DNA from: Prunus persica
Taxonomy: Eukaryota; Streptophyta; Magnoliopsida; Rosales; Rosaceae
Direction: 5' to 3'
Assembly: GCF_000346465.2 (NCBI RefSeq)
Contig: NC_034011.1
Coordinates: forward strand, 23,758,264 to 23,822,263
Length of the DNA stretch: 64,000 nucleotides
Position numbers and translations under genes: made by a program
The notes under the pieces: model-generated
What the model saw: the letters and a program-made list of their open reading frames with translations, nothing else
Told to the model about the DNA's origin: nothing
The model's database searches: none
In this document: positions 48,801-60,354 of the stretch, one piece after another
How positions within the stretch are numbered: position 1 is the first letter of the stretch
Layout: each line of letters begins with the position of its first letter

Positions 48801-51035
48801 GATTGGGAAACCTTTAAAGGTTGATGATAGAAAATTTTTAATGCAGACGTGTTCTCCCTTTATCTTAGACTGTTGAAATGGTTATCAATCAAATTATCCT
48901 ATTAGAAACTCAACAAGTATTCTTTATAAAGGTCCTAAGCTTTATGGTAAATCTTATTTTTTCTTATATCCTTTTTATTTCATTTTTCTTCTTGTAGATT
49001 GCTCACATGAAGAAAGAGATAGATGCTATTCGTGCTAAAGACATCTCTCAAGGTGGTTTGAGTCAAGGACAACAAACTCAAATTGCTCGAAATGAACAGA
49101 GAATAGCACAGGTAAATTCTTCACAAATAGGCATATGCTGGTTCATTTCTCCTTTACACTGGTAGTTGATAAACACAAGAATTTTTGTGTCCAACTCCAC
49201 GGAGGAAAGAGAGGGGAACCTTCTGGTTAACATTTTATTTGTTTAAAATTTTAACAGATTATGGAAGAACTTGAAAATTTGGAAGAGACACTAAATGAGA
49301 GTATACGAGAAAGTTTGGGTGCACGTGTTGGGAAGCTATCTTATGGTAAGAAGAAAGGAGCAACTGACGAAGAAGAAGAACTTTTGAGGTATTTTATTAA
49401 TAACGAATACCTATCTGGAAGTGTTGGTACTTCTACTCTTAATGGTTGTGCAATAGAAAACTCAATTACAGCTGTGCAGAATGCTTGGACCATGTGAATT
49501 TGTTTGGATGGCTTTTAGATTTGATCAGGGTATTCTTATGATAGCAATCATGAAGTTGTGATTTCATGATTAACTGTGAATTTAGATGACTATTAGAAAT
49601 GTCATGCTTTATTTGTCAGTATTATAGGATTTCTGAATTTATTTGTAGTTAATGATTGTAATGATTTGTTATTTTGCAGCGATGATGATGAATTCTATGA
49701 CAGAACAAAGAAGCCTTCCAGTAAAAAGGCGGGTGAAAACCCATCTGTTGAAACCTCTGATACTCTTCTTGACAAGAGAGATGCTATCATGAAAGAAATG
49801 GAAGAAAAGAAAGAATTGCTTTCAATTGAGAAAAACAAAATGGCATCAAAAACTACAGACGAAACTGATGCTGCAGATGCACTGGACGCATACATGTCAG
49901 GGCTTTCATCTCAGCTTGGTGAGTGTTTTGTGCTACTACCACTTATTGTTGATAATTGGTTATAGGTGAGTGTTTTATGCTTTCACTTATTGTTGTTGCT
50001 TTCCTTCTTGTTAGTGCTTAATAAAACTGAGGAACTCCAAAAGGAACTATCAGCTCTTCAGTCTGAATTGGACAGGATAATCTTTCTTTTGAAGATTGCT
50101 GACCCATCTGGAGAAGCTGCGAAGAAAAGGGATTCAAAAGTGGAAGAGGTGCAAGAGTCAAAACCTAACAAATCTGAAACTCCTGCTCCTGCCATAAAAA
50201 AGCAACCTCCAATGGAACCAGAGGAAAGCAGCCAACCTGGAAAACCAGCAAATGACTCTATACTGAAAGAGGGAACTACAGAGGTTAGCATTAAATCGAG
50301 CACGGAGCTGGCAGCTAGCGAGATTGTAACTGATGCAACAGAAGGAAAAAACGTTGTGTATACTGTTGTAAAGCCACAGTGGCTTGGGGCTGTTGAGGAC
50401 ATAAAAATGGAGAAGGGTCATCAAGAGGCAGCACCTTCAAATCAGGACGAGGCTGGTGAATTCGTTGACTACAAAGACAGGAAGAAAATTTTGGAGAATG
50501 TCAGTGATGCTAAAGTTAACATGGAATCTGGGATTGAAAATGCTGCTCCTGGTTTGATTATACGGAAGCGGAAACAAGTTCATGAGTCTAAAGGTAATGA
50601 TAGTGATTCTCGTCAACAGCCGGCATCCTCCACGGGAGCTGAATTCTTGGCAGAGGATGCTGTGGCACTGTTGTTAAAACATAAAAGAGGCTATTATGCA
50701 CCAGATGATGAGACCCAAGATGTTAAAGAAGGGAAACAATTGAGCAAGGATAAGAAGAAGCCTAAACGAGTTCTCGGTCCCGAGAAACCTTCATTTCTTG
50801 ATACTAATTCTGATGAAACATGGGTGCCTCCTGAAGGTAAAGCTATTTTGCTTTCCTGTTCTGTGTTATTACCTTCTTTACTCGCTTTTGCAAGGTGGGG
50901 AGGACAAGAGTACTGATTGCTGATTTGTTTTGTCTTTTTGAAAAACCTCATTTCGTGTTGGTGCTTATCTTTATGTTTCGTGCAGGACAATCCGGCGATG
51001 GACGAACTTCCTTGAACAGTCACTATGGCTACTAG
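45851..51035 (+). CDS. Kanadaptin-like FHA-domain protein (SLC4A1AP homologue), 12 exons
   Basis: Exons: 45851-46203, 46297-46382, 46557-46636, 46993-47048, 47423-47471, 47918-48064, 48240-48335, 48998-49111, 49258-49388, 49680-49918, 50015-50836, 50986-51035; total 740 residues. The FHA domain (about residues 105-205) has FGR, the SRFHA phosphopeptide-binding motif and STHGTFIN; FHA domains bind phosphothreonine. Downstream are conserved WGMEEDAIEEAE, WQTYKGQLTEKQEKTREKVLKRLEK and a long coiled coil (330-520), then a charged tail with GYYAPDD. Kanadaptin is mainly nuclear, and human SLC4A1AP is linked to spliceosomal material, so the plant role is inferred only. The introns after exons 6 and 7 have GC instead of GT donors. 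The start could also be Met5 (45863). The Pro-rich N-terminus has no transit features. Confidence 0.92.
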
Positions 51036-52300
51036 ATCCGAATGCCTTCATGGTCACCAAGAAGTGACAGTTTATCGCTTGAACCAACGTTTATGCGCCT
51101 AAAATGTCATCCATGGAGCAACAACTGGGAAACGCACTGATGGAGTTGTTTGGTAGCTCTCATATTTTGTAATCAGGTTGAAAGTTGAGGCTGGATTACG
51201 ATCATGAAAAAGCAGTTTAGGGACTGATTGTACAGAGATATGGAGACACAAACAGATCTCTGAATCACTGTTGCAAACCCAAATGTAAAACCTAGTCCGA
51301 TAATGTACCTTCATACTTCCAAGTTTCAACTATTGCTTGTATCACTATCAGATGGAAAACAACAAGAAAGAGATTAAGCTTCCAAGTTCTCTAACAAGGT
51401 TTGATAATATAATGCCAAGAAGTACAATATATTTATGTATATATTTTCATTTCCGGTTGTTTTTATATACATCGTCAGATCATCATATAATATTTGATCG
51501 TACGATTGTGAATCCTAATCATCCATCTATGGTAATCGGGTGAAGAAAATTAACAATGAAAAGTCGAGCAAAATTGGCACGTGCGCCGTACTGAAAAGGA
51601 CCAATGGGCAAAATATGCCTGTTTATATTAGCAAATGAAGCAATCATATAAATCATTTTTTAATATAGAGATTTATTAAATTATTCATGATTTCTTTCAT
51701 AAAAAATTAAAATAAAATTTCTTTCATGATTTCAAGTTTAAATTTACTCGTATAACAGGCCCTTTCATTCATAGTCAAATTGTATTTTGATTAAATGTGA
51801 ACGAATTGATTCCCAATTATTTACAAATCTGTTTAACCAAATTTGTCGCTCAAATTTACAAGAAAAGAATAAAGACATCAACATAAAACTGGGCCATGTA
51901 AGACTAGATATTGCTTGAATCAGCCACAAAGCTTTTGCATACTTCACAGGAATATACACCATGTATTCTTATAAAGCATTATAACATCTTTGTTTCTCAG
52001 CTTCCTCTTCAGAAGAAGCTTGTTCCATGAACCAGCCTTGGATTAGCTTCGACTGCATATACGTGCATACGGGTATTCAGAAACTCTCAAGTTAATGGTT
52101 GGCTGTACACGGGTGGCGTATGTGCACTGACATCTGAATGAAGAACCCTTTCCAGATATATACAGCCATAATGCAGCGAGTCTCTGCCTGGGTTGTTCGA
52201 GCAGGCAGCTTCCATCTTGGCATGCTCATAGATATCAGCAGTGTGTGAACATCAGAGGCAGAACAGATGCAGTTTCAAATGAAAGATAACTCTCCATCTA
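51036..52300. other. Convergent 3' flanks of kanadaptin and the RNA polymerase gene
   Basis: 3' UTR of kanadaptin to about 51330, then AT-rich sequence. From about 51960 to 52300 it is probably the 3' UTR of the minus-strand polymerase gene. No gene or clear repeat found. Confidence 0.4.
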
Positions 52301-52714
52301 TTAGTTAAAGAAATACGGCGACTCTAAGACATCCCTTAAGTCAAAGTCACCCCGTTCAGGCAAGGGGGGGAACGTTAATGCGGGAAAGGACTGCTGAAAG
52401 CTCTCCAATAACTGGACACAAAACAGATGATGTAGATCACTAAGACAATACCATAAAATAAAATTGTTTGTCAAAGAATGCAGTTGTGATGCTTCATGAT
52501 GGCGTAAACATTTCTTTTCAATTTAAACTTGAAAGGAGCATTTCAGAAGAGAAGATACTGTACATTCTCTAGTATTGGAGTCTCATACAGCTGGACAAAC
52601 TTTTCACGAAGTATCTTGTTCATTTCATCCACGTCACACGCATGTGTCCAATATGAGTCATGAACTCCTGTAATCATATGTTATTACATAGCTATTGTAA
52701 GTGTCTACGTGTGC

Positions 52715-52768
<54 letters not shown>

Positions 52769-55700
52769 CAACTAATTACAATGGAGTGCACAAGAACAGA
52801 CCTGCAAAGCTTAAGCCTGCCTTTTTACAGGCAATCGCAGTCATCATCATATGAGAACTGTCTAGAGAATGAACAAAATTTGGTGGGAAAGCCGTCCTCT
52901 GCCTCTTGACCATGACCTATCATAAACAAAATTTAGTTTAAAGATTTGAGGCTCGGAAACTTAAAATATGTAAAACAATGCTCATTTGGTGATTTCTTTT
53001 TTCTTTTAGCCTTTATTGCCATAACGATGTGGTTAGTTAAACTTGTCAAAAATAAAACAATCAGGCATGAGGCAACCCAAAGATGGCATGGTTTTTTTTG
53101 TTCCTTTCTTTTTCTAAATACAAAAAGACTGATCCAACTTAACTACCATGATTCCAATGATGATACGAAAACTACTAAGGGAAGGGCTTCATAATGAATC
53201 AACCATTTCACTACCATAGTTCTGTGGAAGAAGTTTTTGCACAAATATTAATCTGAAGGATTAACCAGTGAGAAGAGAGAGGAAAAAGTCCTCTGCTGCC
53301 ACTTCCTGGGGCAGGAGGTGGAGAATTGCATAGTGCAGGTGCAGAAATTTCAAATATTCCTTATCCAATTGTACAAAAGAAGAAAATATAAGTAAAAAAC
53401 ACATGGTCGGTGTTCCACATATGAAATGATATAAGACAATGCTTTGCTAGCAAAATCCTTTCAGTCTTAAAAACTAGAAAAATCTGGATATCTCAACTAA
53501 TGCGATTATGAGTGACATGAGTGTGAGCTTGAAAATAACACTAAATGGCAGGACTAACAAGATAGAATTACCAACGATGATAACTTCAGTACCTTTTCTG
53601 TTTCTCGCTGTAACGTCAAAACTTGAAGGGAAGTTTTAATCTGCAACAAATTTAACCATGAGTTAATGATTGATTTAAACATTTAGTAACTATGAATACA
53701 ATACGAATATTGACAACCCTTGTCGACTTAGCAGAATTTGTAATACTCACAAGATGCCTTCCGAATTTACGGTAAGGTTGCACAACTGGAAGTCCAAGCG
53801 GAGTTGTCCACCGTACCGGTTGGTTTTCAGATGCAATTATCTGCAAATCAAGAAAAACAAATATCAAAAAGTCAGGAAAACATTGGCACAGAGAGAGAAA
53901 AACAAAAAACAAAAAAGAGGAATCTGCTACAAACTTTTGCACATTCGCCAAGCCAGCTCATGATACCTCGTGCAGCTTCAAACATCTCTCCTAAAGCAGT
54001 TAAGGTGATCTGCCAATTATATACAGAATCTTGTCATACAAAGATAAAATCCACATGTACACATGCTCACGTGCATATGAGAAATTATTTCTAATTACAT
54101 GGGGAAGAAAAAGACACCCTCACAATATGAACTTTCTATTACCTTTGCAGCATAACAAGCACAACCAAAGATCTCTGCATCATCTGAAATGGAACCACGT
54201 TCCTTCAACCTCCTCTTGATTTGATCCCGAGCACCAATGTAAGTGACACCATATACTGATGTCATCACAGTCTGCTTCACCAATTTCCTATCCACCTAAA
54301 TTATGGCCAGCCATCAGGGTCAACCATCAGTTGCACGATATAAGCAGGTAGTCAAAGAAATGCCAGTTCACACAAAGCAATCGGATGAGAACCACATATT
54401 TTCTGATATATCAGTAACCAGCACATGTTTTGTTATGGAATTTGAATGATATTAAGTTATTAACTCCAATATCAGGTTATCCGCTTTGTTTTAGTAACAT
54501 ATGCATCAAAAGAATGAACTTAACAGTTGTAAAATCAACCTGATTAATTAATAATTTTGCACGCAACGCCTCTGGAAAAACTACAGGATCCTTCTGTGCA
54601 TCTCTTCTCATGATTTCCAGTACCCTGCACCGTGAATTTGATACTTAATTATCATAATATTACTTACTCATGACATGATGACAGCTTCCATGGAAATTGA
54701 GACAAATAAAACTCGTGTAAATGATGGGGTTCTATACCCATCATGTGATGGAAACCTATGCCTTTGTCATAAACCGCTTACCTAACAGCTATTCCTGAGT
54801 AAACATCTGCAGGCTTCTCTCCTGTAACCAGATTCACAGAAGCTGCTCCCAACTGAATGGAAACTTTCCAATGAGACAATATATATGAAACAAATGCGTG
54901 CAATTTCTGCTATACCATAGGTAGACAAGGGAGGGAAGGAGGGAGAGGGTGTGGGAAAAAGGTGAACCATGTATGACCTACCATAAAATAAAATTGAAAG
55001 TAAGAAATACCTTGTCTCTTCCAAGGGCAGCATAGTGTTGTAGACCATTGCACGAGCCATCCTAGAGAACATCAGTTAAAAGCAAGAAATGTAAACATAA
55101 TATGGTTTAATGAATAATGAGAGGGCAGGCGCAATTTATATTAAAAAGAGCTATTGCTTAAGCAAACAGTCCCTCATTTGAAAAACACAAAATCACCTGA
55201 TAAGTTCCCAATAGGCTACCATACTAGATAATTCCAGTATCCAATACTTAACTAATGGAAACAAAGCCATCTAAACCTACTTCTTGGGTTGTTTCAACAT
55301 AGACCTCAAGGAAGGAGGTTACGAGTATAAGAAACAAATCCCCTCAGGATTCCCCTACCCCACCCAAAAAAAGAAGAATCCAAAAGGTATGTATGCATGT
55401 GTGAACAGTAAACTGCAGAAAAGATCTATGCCTTACACAAAGCATAGATCTCTGCTAGCTTCCTTTACACAAGGCAGTGCACACATTTATACTTTTCCAG
55501 TTTAATTCTGTTATAACTTTTAACACAAGAAAAATACATAGAACACAGAATCCCCTTCAAAAATGCCCGAAACCACGTAATTTAAACATCCAAAACTAAT
55601 TGATTACTTGTGGGACTCCCTTTGTGAAAGTACCTGATGTACAGGAATATGTGAAATAAAAGTCTCTGGAGAAGAGCTTCTCAAAGCTTCAGCAAGGTTA

Positions 55701-58700
55701 ATGCACACAGCCAAGCATTGAAATGGATCTTCTGCCTTCAACCACCAGCGCCTTCCTTCTAGTGGTTTGTCCACAGAATCAAATATATCATCCAAGTGAT
55801 TCTCAGTAAATGCTATTCGACCCTCAAGAGATAATTTGTCCACACCACCAGCATATAGATTTGCCAAGTGTATCTTCAACCAACTTAAGCCTGACTTTCC
55901 AAGGGGGCGTCCCTCTTGAAACTCCAAAATACCCCGGCATACATCTGAACCGAGATGATTCAAGTATGGGTGCATAGGATATGCACGGCCCCGAAAGTCA
56001 AGATTGTGCGGATAGTAAAAACCTTCTTCATCCTTCATTTTCCGTGCTACCTGCTCCTCCGTAAAATAAGTTTCACATATTCTAAGTATGTTATGATTAA
56101 TGAATTCACAGAAAGTGAAATAAATCTTACAGCTAGTTTAAGTTCTGTGTCACAACGCTGTGAATGCCTCTCCATGTTCTCTTTCTTCACAGACTTCACC
56201 TTCCATTTCCATTTCTTAAGCAGTGTTTCATCTTCAGTATCTGGTTCCTCTGGTAAAGGAACCTGAAATATGGAAATATCAAGAAAACAAGCTTCAAATC
56301 AATTTCAATGAATTAAAATTTCCTGAGATAGCACAAGATTAATATCAATAATTTGGAAGTAAAATGAAGGAGTGTGCAAAAGAAATTCAAAAACTGATTA
56401 AACCACCAGTTTGGTTTTTTTTTTTTTTTTTTTTTTTTTTTGGGGTCTGATCCAACCGATTAACATTGGTACTGTTTGGATTTTGTCAAGTATGTTAAAG
56501 GTTAACCAACCAACCTCTAATATGTCCTTCTCTTTTTCTTTTGGGTGGGTGGGGGGAGAGATTGGAGTACTATAAATTAGAAAATAATTATGAAGGCAAG
56601 TACATTACTTTTATAGGAAAGGCATGCACATTAACTGGAAATATTTCAAAGAAAAGAAAAATATGACTGATAAACTCACATCATTACGGTCCACCAAATC
56701 AGCGAGATGGCCTCCGCTAGCCCATATTCTATCTACAACACTAAGTACCCTCTTATTAACTCTCCATCTGGTATTCCCAAGAGCGTCCAGGGCCTGGCCA
56801 GGAGATACACAAAATTTACACATATGAGAATCAGCACAGAAGGCACCACACTCTTCATGTTGGTCGAGTTCAATAAAAGTTTTCATGAGGACAAAATTTC
56901 TATGTATATAAACCTTAAAAACTGGTTCCAGTTGCTCCCTTGGGGTCCTCTTAATTGCTTCACGCTGCTGTCTCGCTCCATGAATGCGCATGACATAGGA
57001 TGGTAGGAAAAAGTACCCTCCTTTGTCATAACTGCAAAAATACCCAAAATAAGGGGAGTTAGATGAATTTACAAAAACACAAAAGAGGATAAAAACAGGC
57101 TAACATCTCAAAAATGTAAATCAGAAATTATGTCTCATAAAGATCTAAACAACAGTAGGAAACCTAAAAATGGGTTTTTTTTTTTAATCATTGGTCCTGA
57201 CTGGTTAGCCAACCAAACAGAACTCTGATGAAGTTGAATTCCCATTCTCTATGTCCAGATGCACTAAGAAAGTTGAATCATGCCACCTTTAAAGTTTGAA
57301 TTTATTGGAGTCACCCTACTCTATTTCTATATCAAATCCTATTGTCCATCTACATCTCAAATCCACAATAATAAAAGTTCTCTCCAGAAAAAAAGTGAGG
57401 GTAAAATGGTGGAAACTTTTCATGAAAAAGGTATTTGTGAATAGTTTAGTGGATGAAAATAGAAACATCTCTCCCCATGCTAGTTTGAAAATAATTAAGA
57501 TAACCTGAACTTTAACATCTACGATGGTGAAAGCACTTGATTCATTAAGCTCATTCTTCTATAATGTTGGATTTGTTAGCAGCTCTTAAGTGAGATTATA
57601 ATTTTTTATCTAGTGAGCATGTTCTATTGTACATCCTTTTGAGTTGTAATTTCTTGTTTTACTTGTTCTTTCCACATAGTGGATACCTTATCCGCTCTTT
57701 GTATGCAGCTTTCCTACTTTAATAAAAACTATGTTTCTTTTCCAGAAGGGAAAAAAAAAAGAAAAGGAACTGCAGATTTAGTTTCTTACTTGTATCTTGT
57801 ATCTGATGATCTTAGCAAGAAGGGAGGGAAGGCTAGTGGGGACGATACTGAGGAAATATTAGAATAACTTCTACACATCCCATCCCATCCATTACCAATT
57901 TTCTAAATTTACGAAGCCTCAATCTGATCATATATGATCTTCGAATAAAAGATTTTAAAAAATGAACAATTATAAAATAGGGCAAAACTGGTAAAACAGA
58001 ACTGATTTTTCCATACCCAGTCCAGTTCAATGGTGGTACCAACATCGGCATATAAGGAATCACCATGTGCCTTGCCTGTTTAAACAGTAACAATTATTAA
58101 TATATCATGCACTAAAGAAGGAAATAAAATTCCTGCAAGAATTTCTTGACGTGTGTCCTTTGGCAGGAAATGAGAAACCTTATACACAAGTAGTTTAGCC
58201 AACACTGCATCACCTGCCAGGGACAAGTGAACAATGCTCTACAGACGATGTTATTAGCCTTGAATCAATTTCAATACTATCAAACTATCTTATCTATATA
58301 ACATTCCTAGATCGTGAAAAGAAGAAACTATTAAATTTAAATATATATAGTTGCATAGTTCCAAGTGTCAACAGAAAACTTCAATTGTTTCAAGAATAAC
58401 AGAACGGAAAAAGGATCAGATTTGCTTACTGTTTTCTCAAGGCCTTTGAGAACAAGAGGGTCACATTCAATAACCCCATATCTTCTGCTGGCATTCCTGT
58501 TGAGAGAAAATTCCACATCATTATTCAAAATTATCCGGAGGGAAGGGGGAGGTATAGAGTTATCAATAGGACAGACTAATAAATACTTTGCATCTTTCGC
58601 AACAGTCCTAAATGTGTGTACAAATGCAGGTCGTATATCCGGTGGACCATCTGCTAACTGGTCAGCTGGAGGCTGTATAAAAGCTGTTTGAGTCAACAAT

Positions 58701-60354
58701 TCAATCAAACGACTGCCGACCTAAAAATGTACAAAGGGAAAAAAGCACCCCTTTAGAATGCATGTGAATAAAATGCTGATAACGTTTTACCAGTAAAAGA
58801 AATAATCCATGCAAACCTTAGCCCTGGCTTCCAGGCTCCATGATTTTGAAGCATCATGTTTGCTCACTATCCCTCTCACTGCTTTCAGTTTTTGTTTTTT
58901 CATCAAATTAGTGACTTTTTTATTCAACTTCTCTCGTTCCTTCTTTGCAGCATCAGACTCCCCATTTTCCTGATCTTTGTCAACCTTTTTCTTTCTCGTC
59001 ATTTCCAAGAACTTGTGTATTCTAACCTGATGCATTGAAGCAGTGACACATCAGTGCTCATCTAGGAGAGATGGGCGGGATGACACTGTGTAGAGTAAGA
59101 AAACCAAGCCTTAGGAATACTGCTTTACTTAGTCCAGCTAGAGAACAATAAGAAACAAAGAGCAATGCACTAAGGTTTAGAGTTTTAGAACGTGCCTCAA
59201 GCCAACGTCCACACAAACTTGACATGCTTTGAAACAAAGGCAAAAAAAGGAATTTCACTACGGCATCACCATTAAATGGATTCCAGCAAAGACAAATTAA
59301 ACTAAACGGATAAATAAATAAGTAAATGACCGCAATTCTACTCATGAATGGAAGAGCATGGACTATTAACCAAGTAGATGAAACCGAATCAAAATGTCCA
59401 TGAAGAATATGAGTAAAGCAAAGTTCAAACCTCCTGCTCAATGGCTTCACCTATCGTGCAAGCAGCCGCTACCACCCTGCAAGTTCCATGTTCGCCTCCA
59501 GTCATCAGCAATCCCATCAACTTATGCATTGTAATAACTGACATCATATCAGCTGGTAACTGATCAATATACGGTGCGTAAGCTGTCTTATTCTTTCCTT
59601 TCCGACACAGGTCCTGCTCTTTGTCAATGGCATTGCGCAAAGGCTCAAACCAACCAAGAAACAAAGACTTCATGTATGGCAAATTGGGTGCTAACTTCTG
59701 CTCACACATGTCCATCATAAGCTCCCTGTACTCCTTGGCCGCCCGTTCCCATGCTTCAGTTTCAATCTTTATCTGTCTTCTCTTAAGCATGTGGTACTTC
59801 CCTTGCCCCATTCCTCTCGCTCTATTCTGCCTAGTCCGCTGCTTATATTGGGCCTCCCTCTTCTCCTCTATACTCATTTGTTGCAATAATTCTTGAACTT
59901 CATCAACAACAGACACTTCTTCCTCAACATCAGTGGAAGATACAGCCTCAGCTACGCTCGCATACCCTTTGGGACAAAACCCATTAAACCAAATTGGATT
60001 CCTCACAGACCAGAAACTGGGCTTACACATACAATCCTCAGGTGAAGAAATAGCACCTTTCCCGCGAAAACCCACCTCAGAAAACCTCAAGCTTGAGCAA
60101 GAACTCAGCTCAAAAGGCTTGAAATTTCCCGGGAAAACCGATTCCTGGCAAATACCCAGAAGGCTATAAGCTCGTGAAAAAGACTGCGAATTGATGTGAA
60201 ACCTCTGCTTCCTAGAAATGGCTTGCTTAGCAAAATTTCTCCACACAGTTGTTGATATCATTGATGGGTTTTTGTGGAAAATTAAGGGGCTATGAAATGT
60301 AAAATTCTTGCTGATATTTGCAGGGGACAGTGGGGTTTGGCTTCTGGACATCAA
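52301..60354 (-). CDS. RPOT2: Phage-type organellar DNA-directed RNA polymerase, RPOTmp-like, 19 exons
   Basis: Minus-strand exons: 60354-59431, 59026-58817, 58720-58587, 58496-58430, 58075-58017, 57031-56914, 56793-56680, 56262-56131, 56050-55634, 55061-55011, 54852-54782, 54624-54540, 54295-54143, 54009-53935, 53840-53751, 53640-53593, 52916-52802, 52667-52564, 52411-52301; total 1025 residues. It is a single-subunit nuclear-encoded polymerase transcribing mitochondrial and possibly plastid genes. Catalytic motifs match T7-type enzymes: [16 protein letters not shown] (Asp726), [14 protein letters not shown] (Lys801, Tyr809), [10 protein letters not shown] (Asp958), and the PYFFN C-terminus. 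The N-terminus is rich in Ser and Arg, a typical presequence, with a second Met at 32 (MISTTVWRN) that could be an alternative start. RPOTmp rather than RPOTm is inferred from the KKWKWKVKS region and remembered synteny with FURRY. Confidence 0.93.
52717..52767. repeat. (GA)n microsatellite in an RNA polymerase intron
   Basis: About 25 GA units in the 134-nt intron between exons 17 and 18 (52801-52668). In the transcript it is a long (CU)n tract about 50 nt before the acceptor. Confidence 0.95.
56411..56440. repeat. Long T homopolymer in an RNA polymerase intron
   Basis: About 28-30 T on the plus strand (A in the transcript) inside the intron between exons 7 and 8. Length is likely variable and prone to sequencing error. 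Confidence 0.85.

Noticed and set aside
52802..52916. Loss of the Gly in the HSLDGSH motif of the RNA polymerase (Ser here)
   Set aside because: As I recall, human mitochondrial polymerase also has Ser at this place, so it is probably tolerated variation and not a defect.
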